A DNA stretch of 64,000 nucleotides, taken from contig NZ_FOBV01000001.1 in assembly GCF_900109935.1 (NCBI RefSeq), positions 620,001-684,000 on the forward strand, given 5' to 3'. The notes under the pieces are model-generated. The model made no database searches, was not told where the DNA came from, and was given only the letters and a program-made list of their open reading frames with translations. This document shows, piece after piece, positions 18,084 to 26,565 of this stretch (position 1 is its first letter; each line of letters starts with the position of its first letter). This DNA comes from Chryseobacterium taichungense (GTDB lineage Bacteria > Bacteroidota > Bacteroidia > Flavobacteriales > Weeksellaceae). The translations under genes and the position numbers were made by a program.

Positions 18084-18545
18084 ATGAAAAAAGTTTGTCT
18101 ATCAATCTTAACTATCCTATTACTAACATCATGTTCAAATGGTGATTCTGAAACAACAGAAGAAAACAAAAATCAATCACAGCAATTCATCGGCAAATGG
18201 CACCGATATAAAACTATTATTCTAAATGGAAAGACTGATGTACCTTTAAATTCTTATAATCACGCAAAATGTGAGATAGAGGCTATACATGAGTTAACCT
18301 CCAATAGTAAATATCTGTTGACGAACTATGTTTTAAATTATTCGACTAACCAATGTCAGCAAATTGGAGGTGTTGAAACATACCCATATTCTTACAGTTC
18401 TTCAACTAACATCTTAAATATTGATGGTGAGAAATATTATATAAAGCATAGCGACTCAAATGAACTCATTCTTCAAGATTATGACTATTATGACCAAAAT
18501 GGTGACGGAACAAAAGATAAAAAGTTAGACTATTATAAAAAATAG
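18084..18545 (+). CDS. Lipocalin-like lipoprotein
   Basis: A 153-aa protein with a lipoprotein signal peptide (MKKVCLSILTILLLTSCSNG; lipobox LTSC with acylated Cys17). The mature part starts with a short acidic linker and then FIGKWHRYKTIILNG, the GxW start typical of lipocalin-like small lipoproteins of Flavobacteria. It ends with a D/K-rich, calcium-site-like DYYDQNGDGTKDKK stretch. It is probably anchored in the outer or inner membrane; its ligand is unknown. It starts 11 nt upstream of the next gene, so the two likely share a transcript. Confidence 0.7.
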   Translation: MKKVCLSILTILLLTSCSNGDSETTEENKNQSQQFIGKWHRYKTIILNGKTDVPLNSYNHAKCEIEAIHELTSNSKYLLTNYVLNYSTNQCQQIGGVETYPYSYSSSTNILNIDGEKYYIKHSDSNELILQDYDYYDQNGDGTKDKKLDYYKK

Positions 18546-18555
18546 AAAACATATC

Positions 18556-19362
18556 ATGAAGTTAACTGATTATCTTGAGAATTTTGACTTTGAGTCACTC
18601 ATTTCTACAACCTTTTTGTTACCGTTTTTTGCTATTATTATAATAATCAAAATACTATCTGTAATACTTTATTCATTTGTAGCGGAACATGATGAAAAAG
18701 AAATTCCTAGAGTTACGGTATTTTCTATTTGGCTTGCCTATTTCATATTTTCATTCTCAATGTTGATTATATATGATTATTTCGACAGGAAAGAAAAGTT
18801 GGATTTCCGGTTTACCCATACAATAGTGACTGATAATCAGAACCGGAAATCTTCTGTAACTGATAACAGTGGAAATAATGAAACATTGGAAGAAATCAAT
18901 GGTGATAATAAAAATTCATCAACATTTTCACGGAACGATATTGTAATGTCAGACAACATAGAAGAGGGTGAAGAATATCAATATATTCCTTCTGAAAATG
19001 AACTTTTAAGTTTAGAAAAAGATCAACATTACCTTTCAATATTTAAACAATTATGTTCGGAGGCAAAAAATCCTAAAAATTTGGAAGAAATTCCATCACA
19101 GATTTGCGGTAGTGAAGAAGGCAATTGCAAGTGGTGCGGAAATTCTTTTGTTCAAAACAAATATTTGAAACCCTCATATCAAGCGGTTGCTGATGAAATT
19201 GGTATTAGATTTATGTTTACTGGGGATGGTTGGAACTCTCCAAATATATATAAGTACGTAAAAGACTATGAAAAAGGTATAAAAGTTCAATGTGTAACTG
19301 ATAAGAAGGAATTTTGTTCTTTAAAATGCGAGAAGGAATTTAAAAACGATAGAGGTTACTAA
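18556..19362 (+). CDS. Membrane protein with C-terminal zinc-finger-like cysteines
   Basis: I do not recognise the family. The 268-aa protein has two predicted transmembrane segments near the N-terminus (about residues 18-45 and 53-75). A long acidic, Ser/Asn-rich linker follows, then a C-terminal domain with paired cysteines: ICGSEEGNCKWCG and CSLKCEKEF. This CxxC...CxxxC arrangement suggests a small zinc-binding fold. The intervening YQAVADEIGIRFMFTGDGW stretch is probably structured. It follows the lipoprotein gene by 11 nt and precedes the gene at 19411 closely, so these three small genes look like one transcription unit. Confidence 0.6.
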   Translation: MKLTDYLENFDFESLISTTFLLPFFAIIIIIKILSVILYSFVAEHDEKEIPRVTVFSIWLAYFIFSFSMLIIYDYFDRKEKLDFRFTHTIVTDNQNRKSSVTDNSGNNETLEEINGDNKNSSTFSRNDIVMSDNIEEGEEYQYIPSENELLSLEKDQHYLSIFKQLCSEAKNPKNLEEIPSQICGSEEGNCKWCGNSFVQNKYLKPSYQAVADEIGIRFMFTGDGWNSPNIYKYVKDYEKGIKVQCVTDKKEFCSLKCEKEFKNDRGY

Positions 19363-19410
19363 ATTTTGAACTTCAGTCCATTAAAACTTATAATAATTAA
19401 TACTAAATCA

Positions 19411-19680
19411 ATGAAGAAATTATCTTTAATTGGAATTTTGATCAGTATTTTAGGAATCATTCTTTCATTTGCTGTAATTGACAATCATACAAATTTTTAC
19501 AATGCATTACATTACGCATTAGGAATATCGTATGAAGATTTTGAAATTGATACACCGAAAATGAGAATATATAAAACTGCATCTATTTTAGACAATGGAA
19601 CAAATATTTGTTTTTTCTTAATGTTTCTCTTTGCATATCAACTTTTCATATGTGTAAAAGTTTACCGCTCGAAAGATTAG
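19411..19680 (+). CDS. Small two-TM membrane protein, unknown
   Basis: An 89-aa protein reading from ATG 19411. An upstream TTG start at 19366 would add 15 residues without a signal, so the ATG is preferred. Two hydrophobic segments (LIGILISILGIILSFAVI near the N-terminus and ICFFLMFLFAYQLFICVKV near the C-terminus) flank a short extracytoplasmic or cytoplasmic loop. No family is recognised. It is likely co-transcribed with the zinc-finger membrane protein. Confidence 0.5.
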   Translation: MKKLSLIGILISILGIILSFAVIDNHTNFYNALHYALGISYEDFEIDTPKMRIYKTASILDNGTNICFFLMFLFAYQLFICVKVYRSKD

Positions 19681-20017
19681 AAAATTATTTCAATGATTTG
19701 CCATTAATTCGAATTTACTACTATTAAGTAATATTAATACGACTTATATTGGTATTAATTAATGTTTTGGATATATTACGTGCTTCGGGATTGTTGATAA
19801 TTATATAAATAGATTTCTTGACCATTTAAATTGAACCGGTATTTAAAAAAAATATTTTTGATTGAAACAATAATTTTCAATATCTCATCGTTAAATGAAA
19901 AAAACTAATAATTTTGAACCTCTATCCATCAGCAAAATTGCTATTCTTAGATTTCAAAAAGTTATTCCAAATTAGTCAATTTATGGAAGTTTTTTAATAA
20001 AAACTCCTTGAAGAATA

Positions 20018-20089
20018 TGTTGCGCAACAGAAAGGTAGGAAGTAGCCCGAAAACCTACCGCCGAAAGGAAAGTTTGAATTTCTCTGTTG
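20018..20089 (+). promoter_or_regulatory. Structured leader upstream of a secreted peptide gene
   Basis: A 12-nt palindrome TGTTGCGCAACA (20018-20029) begins the region. CAACAG (20025-20030) can pair with CTGTTG (20084-20089), enclosing a GGTAGG/CCTACC hairpin (20034-20039 with 20054-20059) and a GCCGAAAGG segment. The gene starts about 50 nt later at 20138. The remainder of the gap (19681-20017) shows no gene. The class of RNA, if any, is not recognised. Confidence 0.45.
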
Positions 20090-20137
20090 AAATTTGACAA
20101 AATAAGTAGGGACATGAAAATATTAAATTCAATAACT

Positions 20138-20395
20138 ATGAAAAAGAAATTTTTAGTGGGTATGTTAGGCTTAGCATCCATATTTGCACTAAGTTCATTT
20201 GATGATACTCAATCAGACGAATCGACATCCCGTAAATTTTGGGGAAGTGAAATAACAGGATATGGCCCATGCTCGCCAACCGGAGAAATACAGGCAGATG
20301 GTACGCCGGTATGTGGATGTGAAGTCCAAGTAACATATCATGTATTTTGGGTTGGTGTAAGCACACATACAGAAACAATGTACACTTCATGTTAG
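20138..20395 (+). CDS. Small secreted cysteine-containing peptide
   Basis: An 85-residue peptide with an N-terminal signal (MKKKFLVGMLGLASIFALSS). The mature part is about 65 residues with four Cys: GPCSPTGEIQADGTPVCGCE and a terminal TSC. Peptides of this shape are numerous in Flavobacteria and are grouped in families such as NVEALA and DUF6520; I cannot tell which applies. ATG 20138 is chosen because it gives a standard signal peptide and follows the structured leader; an in-frame ATG at 20114 is possible. It overlaps the next gene by 7 nt. Confidence 0.6.
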   Translation: MKKKFLVGMLGLASIFALSSFDDTQSDESTSRKFWGSEITGYGPCSPTGEIQADGTPVCGCEVQVTYHVFWVGVSTHTETMYTSC

Positions 20396-21183
20396 TAAAC
20401 GAACATAGTAAAAAACAAGGGAAAAGAGCTACGCTCTTTTCCTTTTTATTCTTCTCTTTGCTTTTTAAAAGTCAGACTTTTATTAGGAATTCGGATGAAA
20501 AGATTTTCGAAAATATCACCGTTTTACACGAACAAAAAAGCGTTGAGATTGATAAATCTAATTTTAAAAACTTTCCATTTGATACTAAAGATAAAATAGT
20601 TTATAATGGAAAATTATTGGATTTCTCAATAAGTCATGACACACTATACTTTTTTGATAAAGTAAAAGAAATTGAAGAAGTTCATATTTCAGGTGATAAC
20701 TTGAATAATAAAAAAGAAAAAACAATAAATGGTAATGAATTAAAACGTTATTCAGCAGCAATATTTCCGAACAATTTAGTTGCAACGTTTATTCAAGTAG
20801 ATGTAAAAAAGAAGACTTTTGTTAAATCAATTACTTTTTTTCCAGAGCCTGCGTCATTTCCTAATGATATAAATGGCAGTATTGAAATTCAGATATTACC
20901 CAATGTAAATGGTTTTCCTGATAATGATAATCCTATCTTGTCATTTCAAAAAGATATTTCTGAAACTGTGCAGAAGAAATGGGATATCGTTTTACCTAAG
21001 ATTATTAAATATCCGGAAAACGGTTTTTTTGTAACCTTTTTTTATAAATCTGTTGATAAAAGAAGAACAGCCATTTTAAAACTTAACAAGGATACCTATT
21101 CATATTTTTATTATCCTCAGTCCAAAGAATGGAAAATGGCAACCTTTAACGGTTACTTATATAAATTGAAAATATTGCAATAA
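20389..21183 (+). CDS. Secreted protein of unknown function
   Basis: A secreted or periplasmic protein of 264 residues from ATG 20389. The basic start and TLFSFLFFSLLFKSQTF form a signal peptide, with SQ-TF near the likely cleavage. The mature part is beta-rich (many alternating hydrophobics, FYFPEPASFPNDINGSIEI-like strands) and contains no motif I recognise. Its ATG overlaps the stop of the 20138 peptide gene, indicating translational coupling. The DUF1573 lipoprotein follows after 26 nt. The three genes read as one operon producing envelope or surface components. Confidence 0.55.
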   Translation: MLVNEHSKKQGKRATLFSFLFFSLLFKSQTFIRNSDEKIFENITVLHEQKSVEIDKSNFKNFPFDTKDKIVYNGKLLDFSISHDTLYFFDKVKEIEEVHISGDNLNNKKEKTINGNELKRYSAAIFPNNLVATFIQVDVKKKTFVKSITFFPEPASFPNDINGSIEIQILPNVNGFPDNDNPILSFQKDISETVQKKWDIVLPKIIKYPENGFFVTFFYKSVDKRRTAILKLNKDTYSYFYYPQSKEWKMATFNGYLYKLKILQ

Positions 21184-21209
21184 TAAACTATAACTATGAA
21201 ACTTATAAT

Positions 21210-21647
21210 ATGAAAACATACATCTGTATATTTTTTCTATGCCTGCTATCTTGTAAGGAAGAAAAAATCACTAATAAAAGCAGATTTAATCTAAAAAACA
21301 GTGATGAAATTTATAAAAAAATATCAAAAATACCGGACAATCAATTAACAAAAATAGAAATTCCAGAGTTTATCGATTTAGATACTATAAATGGAGACAA
21401 TAAAACTGTTAATATTACAATAAGAAATAAAGGCAACCGAAATTTAACTTCACTTACAATTAAACCACCATGTTCATGTAATGAGGTCTCAAAGTACGAT
21501 AGTGTTATGTTACCAAATACTTCACAAACTTTTAGCGTTAACATGAAATTTGACAAGATAGGTAACTTTTATCAAGGTATTACGGTTTACGGAAGTTTTT
21601 ACCCTTACATAAAGAAAATATATGTTGAAGGTTACAGAAAAAAGTAA
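21210..21647 (+). CDS. DUF1573 domain lipoprotein
   Basis: A 145-aa lipoprotein: signal MKTYICIFFLCLLSC with lipobox LLSC. The mature part carries a DUF1573 domain, an Ig-like fold of Bacteroidetes envelope proteins, seen in NITIRNKGNRNLTSLTIKPP followed by CSCNEV and the TFSVNMKFDKIG strand. DUF1573 proteins often accompany small secreted peptides and oxidoreductases in this phylum. It ends the three-gene group beginning at 20138. Function is unknown; extracytoplasmic location is clear. Confidence 0.75.
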   Translation: MKTYICIFFLCLLSCKEEKITNKSRFNLKNSDEIYKKISKIPDNQLTKIEIPEFIDLDTINGDNKTVNITIRNKGNRNLTSLTIKPPCSCNEVSKYDSVMLPNTSQTFSVNMKFDKIGNFYQGITVYGSFYPYIKKIYVEGYRKK

Positions 21648-22054
21648 AAAATCTCAGTTACTATTTAAGGTAGGACCATGCTGTCTTTTTTTACAGCTGT
21701 GAATAATTCACTGTTAATTTTAACGGATTATAGAGAATGGAAAGATTGATATTTTATCATTAAAGTTTATGTCTTGGCAGTCCAATTTCAACTAACATCC
21801 TCTTTAATTTGACGGTGAATATCATATTGTCTTACTTTATCATAAGAATACCGGGGATCGGGGATCACCGGCATCTTTGCCATTTTATGAATAGTAACGG
21901 AGATATTAAAAAATTAAATCGTCATTTTAATCTTGACTAAGATTAAAAGAAAGTGACTATAAAATAGTTTAAATTTAAACCAATTCATAATCAACGATAT
22001 ATTTGGAATTAAAAAAAGAAAATTATATCTTATCCATTATCTTACAATTATAAT
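21648..22054. other. Intergenic with a GC-rich hairpin
   Basis: No gene seen. At 21851-21871 the sequence CCGGGGATC-GGG-GATCACCGG folds into a hairpin with one mismatch; it is GC-rich against the AT-rich surroundings and contains GGGGATC twice. A weaker T-rich hairpin lies near 21680-21700. Confidence 0.5.
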
Positions 22055-23188
22055 ATGAAAGCATCACAACAATTAAGAAATCCTGAAAACTGGCAAGATT
22101 TTGAAAACCTATGTAAAAAATTGTGGGGTGAGATTTGGAAATGTCCTGAAATCAAAAAAAACGGTCGTCAAGGACAATCTCAAAATGGAGTAGATATTTA
22201 TGGGATTCCAAAATATGAATCTGAATATTATGGAATTCAATGTAAAGGAAAGGATTTATATACTAACAAAGCATTAACTAAAAATGAAATAGATAAAGAA
22301 ATCAACTATGCTTTAAAATTTAAACCTAAACTAAAAAAGTTTTACTTCGCCACAACTGCAAATAAAGATGCAAATATAGAAGAATATATAAGGATCAAAA
22401 ATATAGAACATATAGAAAAAAAAATATTTGAGGTGCATTTATATTGTTGGGAAGACATTGTAGATCTTATAAATGAAAATCCGGACACTTATAATTTCTA
22501 TGTTAACAGTATAAATTTTAAATCTAACAATTCGGTAAAAGTCACATTTGAAAATGGAAAATCCGAATTAGAGATCAATCCCAAATTTAGAGAATCGGTT
22601 ATTATCTATAAACCCAAAATTGTTCCCATAAACGAAATGACTACAACAGCATTTTTTGGTATGTTTGCGAATCAACAAAAAATTTTTGCTCCAATAACAA
22701 CCTTTCATAATTACAAAATTAAAATCAATCAAAGCTTTGCAAAGTTCAATATTAAAATACAGAATACCGGAAATGCACCTATCGAAGAGTTTAAAATTAT
22801 TCTTGAAATTAATGGTGATATAGATGATCTCGATAAAACAAATAAGATCATACCTAAGTATAGTTTAATAGAGTATAATACTATCACTCCAGACATTTAT
22901 ATAGATAAAGAGATACAATTGATTAGCATCATTCCTAAAAAGAATATTTTAGTTGGTGATGACATATATATATCAGATGAAATCTTTATCAAACCATTAA
23001 AAGAAGAAAATGTCATAGTTGTTAATTGGAAACTTATTTCGAAATCTTTTAAACAAAATGGAGAATTAAAAATAACTGTAATTCCAGATATTAAAAGAGT
23101 TTATAATGAAATTCTTGTTGAAGATCCTTTTAAGGTTGGAATAACAAAAAGTGAAATTGATGATTTTATTATTGATATCGAAGACTAA
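22055..23188 (+). CDS. Restriction-endonuclease-like (PD-(D/E)XK) protein with beta-sandwich C-terminus
   Basis: A 377-aa protein. Residues about 8-130 look like a PD-(D/E)XK nuclease fold: an early helix WQDFENLCKKLWGEIW with a conserved-type Glu, then QNGVDIYG with the metal-binding Asp, and YYGIQCKGK, in which QxK takes the place of ExK. Such domains occur in Mrr-like enzymes and at the N-terminus of defence NTPases. Residues about 190-370 are a beta-sandwich-like region with FNIKIQNTGNAPIEEFKI, reminiscent of DUF11/Ig-type strands. No NTPase is present. It precedes the adenine methyltransferase gene by 190 nt in the same orientation, so it may be the restriction half of that system. Nuclease activity is inferred from motifs only. 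Confidence 0.6.
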   Translation: MKASQQLRNPENWQDFENLCKKLWGEIWKCPEIKKNGRQGQSQNGVDIYGIPKYESEYYGIQCKGKDLYTNKALTKNEIDKEINYALKFKPKLKKFYFATTANKDANIEEYIRIKNIEHIEKKIFEVHLYCWEDIVDLINENPDTYNFYVNSINFKSNNSVKVTFENGKSELEINPKFRESVIIYKPKIVPINEMTTTAFFGMFANQQKIFAPITTFHNYKIKINQSFAKFNIKIQNTGNAPIEEFKIILEINGDIDDLDKTNKIIPKYSLIEYNTITPDIYIDKEIQLISIIPKKNILVGDDIYISDEIFIKPLKEENVIVVNWKLISKSFKQNGELKITVIPDIKRVYNEILVEDPFKVGITKSEIDDFIIDIED

Positions 23189-23378
23189 AGTATAATCTTT
23201 CCAATAAAATTTGGTAGTAAAATATCTAACATATCATCATAAATACCTTAACTGAATTATTATCTGTTCAAAAATCAATAATTTTTTTTTAAGTATCTTA
23301 TGTTGACAAAGTGATTAAACAATTTATATAATATTGCTTAGGAATTATTTAATTTTGTAGCAAATAATTTACTTTACT

Positions 23379-25697
23379 GTGGATTTAAAAGATAAAAGTA
23401 TTTGGGAAAAAGAATTAGGAGTTTTACCTATCAAGATTAACCCTCAAGAAGGAGAAAATCGTTATCTTATGTTAAATGGAGGTTATTCTGACTTCTGTAT
23501 GCAGACATTCGATGATGAAGATGCAAAATTAGATGAAATTGCATGGTCTTCCAGTACAAAAAATTTCATCAAAATTTTTGATGATAAAATTTTGATTAGG
23601 AATTGGTACGAGAATAAATCTGAAGAAATTAAAAAAGATAATATTGTTTCGAATTTCAATCAATTCTACAATTATATATTTTCTAAATCATATAAAACAG
23701 AAAATGACCTTGCTCCCTTTATTATTGATATATTTCGACAACTAAGAAATATTACACTAGAGAGGTCTGAACCGGTTGAGGCATTAAATATTTTATTTAA
23801 ATTACTGATATCTATTGATGAGGACTATAATAATATTGATGCTCAAAAATGGTACATTGAAGACGTTAATTTACCAGACTCTTTTGATTACTTTGTTGAA
23901 GTGTTGCGTAATGGTGTAAGGAATGCAAAACCGAATTTAGATATAATTTTACGACATTCTTCTGGGAAAATTTTTCAGGAGGCGAATAGAAACGTTTTAT
24001 TTTTCAATCCACAAAGAGATTTGTTTGGAGGTGCATCAAGCACTTTGGTAACTCAATCTATTGCTTACACAAGTATTCATTATACACCACAATATCTTGC
24101 AAGAACGATTGTTGAGAACTGTATAAATAATATACAGTTGAATGATTTTACTGAATTAACAATTTTAGATCCATCATGCGGATCTTCTGAATTTTTAATA
24201 GAAATACTAAAGCAACTAAAAAATAAAAACTTTACTGGTATAATTAACATAAAAGGTTTTGACTCATCAATAAATGCAATTGAAACATCAAAATTTTTAC
24301 TGCATTATGAAAACCGAACTCAGTGGGATAATAGAATTAATATCAATTTAAGAGTTGTAGAAGACTCTTTAACACAGGATTGGGGTATTAATGACATTGT
24401 TTTAATGAATCCTCCGTTTACATCTTTTGAATTAATTAAAGATAAAGAAGTAAAAAATGTTGTTAGAGAAACTTTGCAAGAATTTATACCAAAAGGAAAA
24501 CCTAATCAAGCAAGTGCATTTTTTCTCAAATCAGTAAATTCATTAAATCAAAACGGTGTAATTGGTTGCGTCTTACCAAGTTCTATTTATACATTAGATA
24601 TCTACGTTAAATTAAGACAGTACATTACATCTGAGATAGATTTAAAGTTGGTTGGGAAAATGGGTAACTTTGTTTTTGATGATGCACTTACTGATGTTAG
24701 TATTTTTACCGGAATAAAAAAAGAAACGACTATTAATCCAACTTTAATATGGACAAAGAATGAAAAAGGTGTTGCGCAAGAAGCTCTAAGAGAACTTAGA
24801 AAATTGCAGAAAAATAATGAGGTTGCAAAATCATCGATCTTATATAGTATTTATAAACCTGCCCATTTTCCAATCTTAGATCAAAGTTGGAGAATAATTT
24901 CATTAAAGGAAAATAAATTTATATCAGAATTAGATTTATACCTTCGAGCAAGAAAATTAATAAAACTACAAGATCTATTTAAAGTTAACCAAGGTGCATT
25001 ACTTGGAGTTAAAAATATTTTTGAAATTTCAGATGAACAATATCATGCACTCGTTGAACAGGATCAAAAAATTTTCAGGCCTCTTATAGATAATTCAACG
25101 GTAAATAATGGGCATTTTTCCGAGAAAAAATTTGTTTGGTATCCTTACAATAAAACTGGATTAATGATTGAAAACGAAGAGGATCTTCATCACTATGCTT
25201 TTGCGCAAGAATCTTTGGTTCCTCACAAGAATAAATTACAAAATAGGTCTGGATTAAAAGATAAATGGTGGGCATTAACAAGACCTCGTAATTGGCAATT
25301 TGAAAGTGATATAAAACTTTACTCTTCAAGATTTGGAAATTCATCATCTTTTGGTTTCTATCCTAAAGGTAACGGTGTAGTTGTAGAAGGTAACGCCTTT
25401 GTTCCAAAAAAAGGAATGTCAGATGACGATTTATATTTTTATCTTGCAATTTTTTCAAGTGACTATTTCGATTTATTATTATCCATCTTTTCCAAAGAAC
25501 TTGCTGGAGGAAAATGGTATGACTTAGGTAATAATTTTATTAAAAACATACCATTACCTAATGTTCATAATGATATAATTCGTAATTCATCTCCATATCA
25601 AAGGTTAGTTAATATTGGTAAAGAGTTATCATCTGGGAACAGTTCTGTAAGACACCTATCTAAAAACTCATTGTCTTTCTTTTATCCAGAAATTTAA
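23379..25697 (+). CDS. N6-adenine DNA methyltransferase, Eco57I/TaqI-like
   Basis: A 772-aa gamma-class N6-adenine methyltransferase. Motif I is DPSCGSSEF (about residues 264-272), preceded by the YTPQYLA motif X-like stretch; motif IV is NPPF (about 344-347). The C-terminal 270 residues (LQDLFKVNQGALLGVKNIFE onward) look like the TaqI/Eco57I-type target recognition domain. The start is GTG 23379. The next gene begins one base after its stop, so both are co-translated. The gene could be the modification half of an R-M or BREX/Pgl-like system, but no other BREX genes are nearby. Confidence 0.82.
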   Translation: MDLKDKSIWEKELGVLPIKINPQEGENRYLMLNGGYSDFCMQTFDDEDAKLDEIAWSSSTKNFIKIFDDKILIRNWYENKSEEIKKDNIVSNFNQFYNYIFSKSYKTENDLAPFIIDIFRQLRNITLERSEPVEALNILFKLLISIDEDYNNIDAQKWYIEDVNLPDSFDYFVEVLRNGVRNAKPNLDIILRHSSGKIFQEANRNVLFFNPQRDLFGGASSTLVTQSIAYTSIHYTPQYLARTIVENCINNIQLNDFTELTILDPSCGSSEFLIEILKQLKNKNFTGIINIKGFDSSINAIETSKFLLHYENRTQWDNRININLRVVEDSLTQDWGINDIVLMNPPFTSFELIKDKEVKNVVRETLQEFIPKGKPNQASAFFLKSVNSLNQNGVIGCVLPSSIYTLDIYVKLRQYITSEIDLKLVGKMGNFVFDDALTDVSIFTGIKKETTINPTLIWTKNEKGVAQEALRELRKLQKNNEVAKSSILYSIYKPAHFPILDQSWRIISLKENKFISELDLYLRARKLIKLQDLFKVNQGALLGVKNIFEISDEQYHALVEQDQKIFRPLIDNSTVNNGHFSEKKFVWYPYNKTGLMIENEEDLHHYAFAQESLVPHKNKLQNRSGLKDKWWALTRPRNWQFESDIKLYSSRFGNSSSFGFYPKGNGVVVEGNAFVPKKGMSDDDLYFYLAIFSSDYFDLLLSIFSKELAGGKWYDLGNNFIKNIPLPNVHNDIIRNSSPYQRLVNIGKELSSGNSSVRHLSKNSLSFFYPEI

Positions 25698-25698
25698 T

Positions 25699-26316
25699 AT
25701 GGTTGATATTGATTTATTAATTGAAGATTTAAATAGAAAAAGCAGTTTATTCTTCGAAGATCATTTTAACATCCGAGAAATATCACGGACTCCGAGACTT
25801 TCGGTATTTCGCGCTGACGGTACATCGTATGCTATCAATCGATTTGAAATTCCGTTGGAAAAGGTTAAGGTTTTCAGGTGGTTTAATGATTACTGGATGT
25901 TTTTTGAGATAAAAAAAATAATTGCACCCAATACAACTAATTTCCACTTAAACTTATCAATTTGTGTATTTCAAGGTGATATCTTAGATGAGGATAAATA
26001 TCAATTATTTCGAGCGGAATGGGATGACTACGATACCGATTACCAAAATCACTCCCAGCCTCATTGGCATATAACCTCTAGTCAAGCATTAGAAAAAACT
26101 TTCACATCCTACGCCAGTGATTTTGAAAAAAAAGATTTCATTGACCTTTTAGAGGAAGAAAAGAGTAAAGTTTTTGATGTTAAACAGATACATTTTGCAA
26201 TGAATGGTAATTGGCAAAATGATGAGACAAATATTCATAGAATAGTAAATAATGACTCCATATTAAAATGGTGGTTCGGATTGCTAAAACATCTAAGAAT
26301 AGAAATTGACACTTAA
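25699..26316 (+). CDS. Unknown partner of the adenine methyltransferase
   Basis: A 205-aa soluble protein starting at ATG 25699, one base after the methyltransferase stop. It contains FRAEWDDY, QPHWHI and KQIHFAMNGNW, with several conserved-looking His and Trp residues, and ends WWFGLLKHLRIEID. I do not recognise the family and see no nuclease signature. The tight coupling to the methyltransferase implies a partner in the same system, possibly a specificity, accessory or effector protein. Confidence 0.5.
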   Translation: MVDIDLLIEDLNRKSSLFFEDHFNIREISRTPRLSVFRADGTSYAINRFEIPLEKVKVFRWFNDYWMFFEIKKIIAPNTTNFHLNLSICVFQGDILDEDKYQLFRAEWDDYDTDYQNHSQPHWHITSSQALEKTFTSYASDFEKKDFIDLLEEEKSKVFDVKQIHFAMNGNWQNDETNIHRIVNNDSILKWWFGLLKHLRIEIDT

Positions 26317-26512
26317 CCATTTGAAGAAATATGCATTTTTTTGAGTGTACATTTCTGTTTATTTAAAAGATTCATACTAGGTCATATAAAAAGAGGCAAT
26401 TTATCTAACTCTTTTAAAAAAGTTTTTATACACTTCATGTAACTTTATTTTAATCTTTTTCAGGTATATCATTTCTCAAGACACAAGAATGTTAATTTAT
26501 TTCCACACAAAA

Positions 26513-26537
26513 AAAGGTTCCCCTTTGTGAAACCTTT
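26513..26537 (-). terminator. Terminator of the collagen-like gene
   Basis: On the minus strand AAAGGTT pairs with AACCTTT (26513-26519 with 26531-26537) and is followed by a T-run. It lies about 30 nt beyond the stop of the collagen-like gene. Confidence 0.65.
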
Positions 26538-26565
26538 ACTTATTTATATTTAGCAGATAGATAGA

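Noticed and set aside
23379..26316. BREX or Pgl system
   Set aside because: The methyltransferase could be PglX-like in outline, but there is no pglZ, brxL, brxC or other BREX gene.
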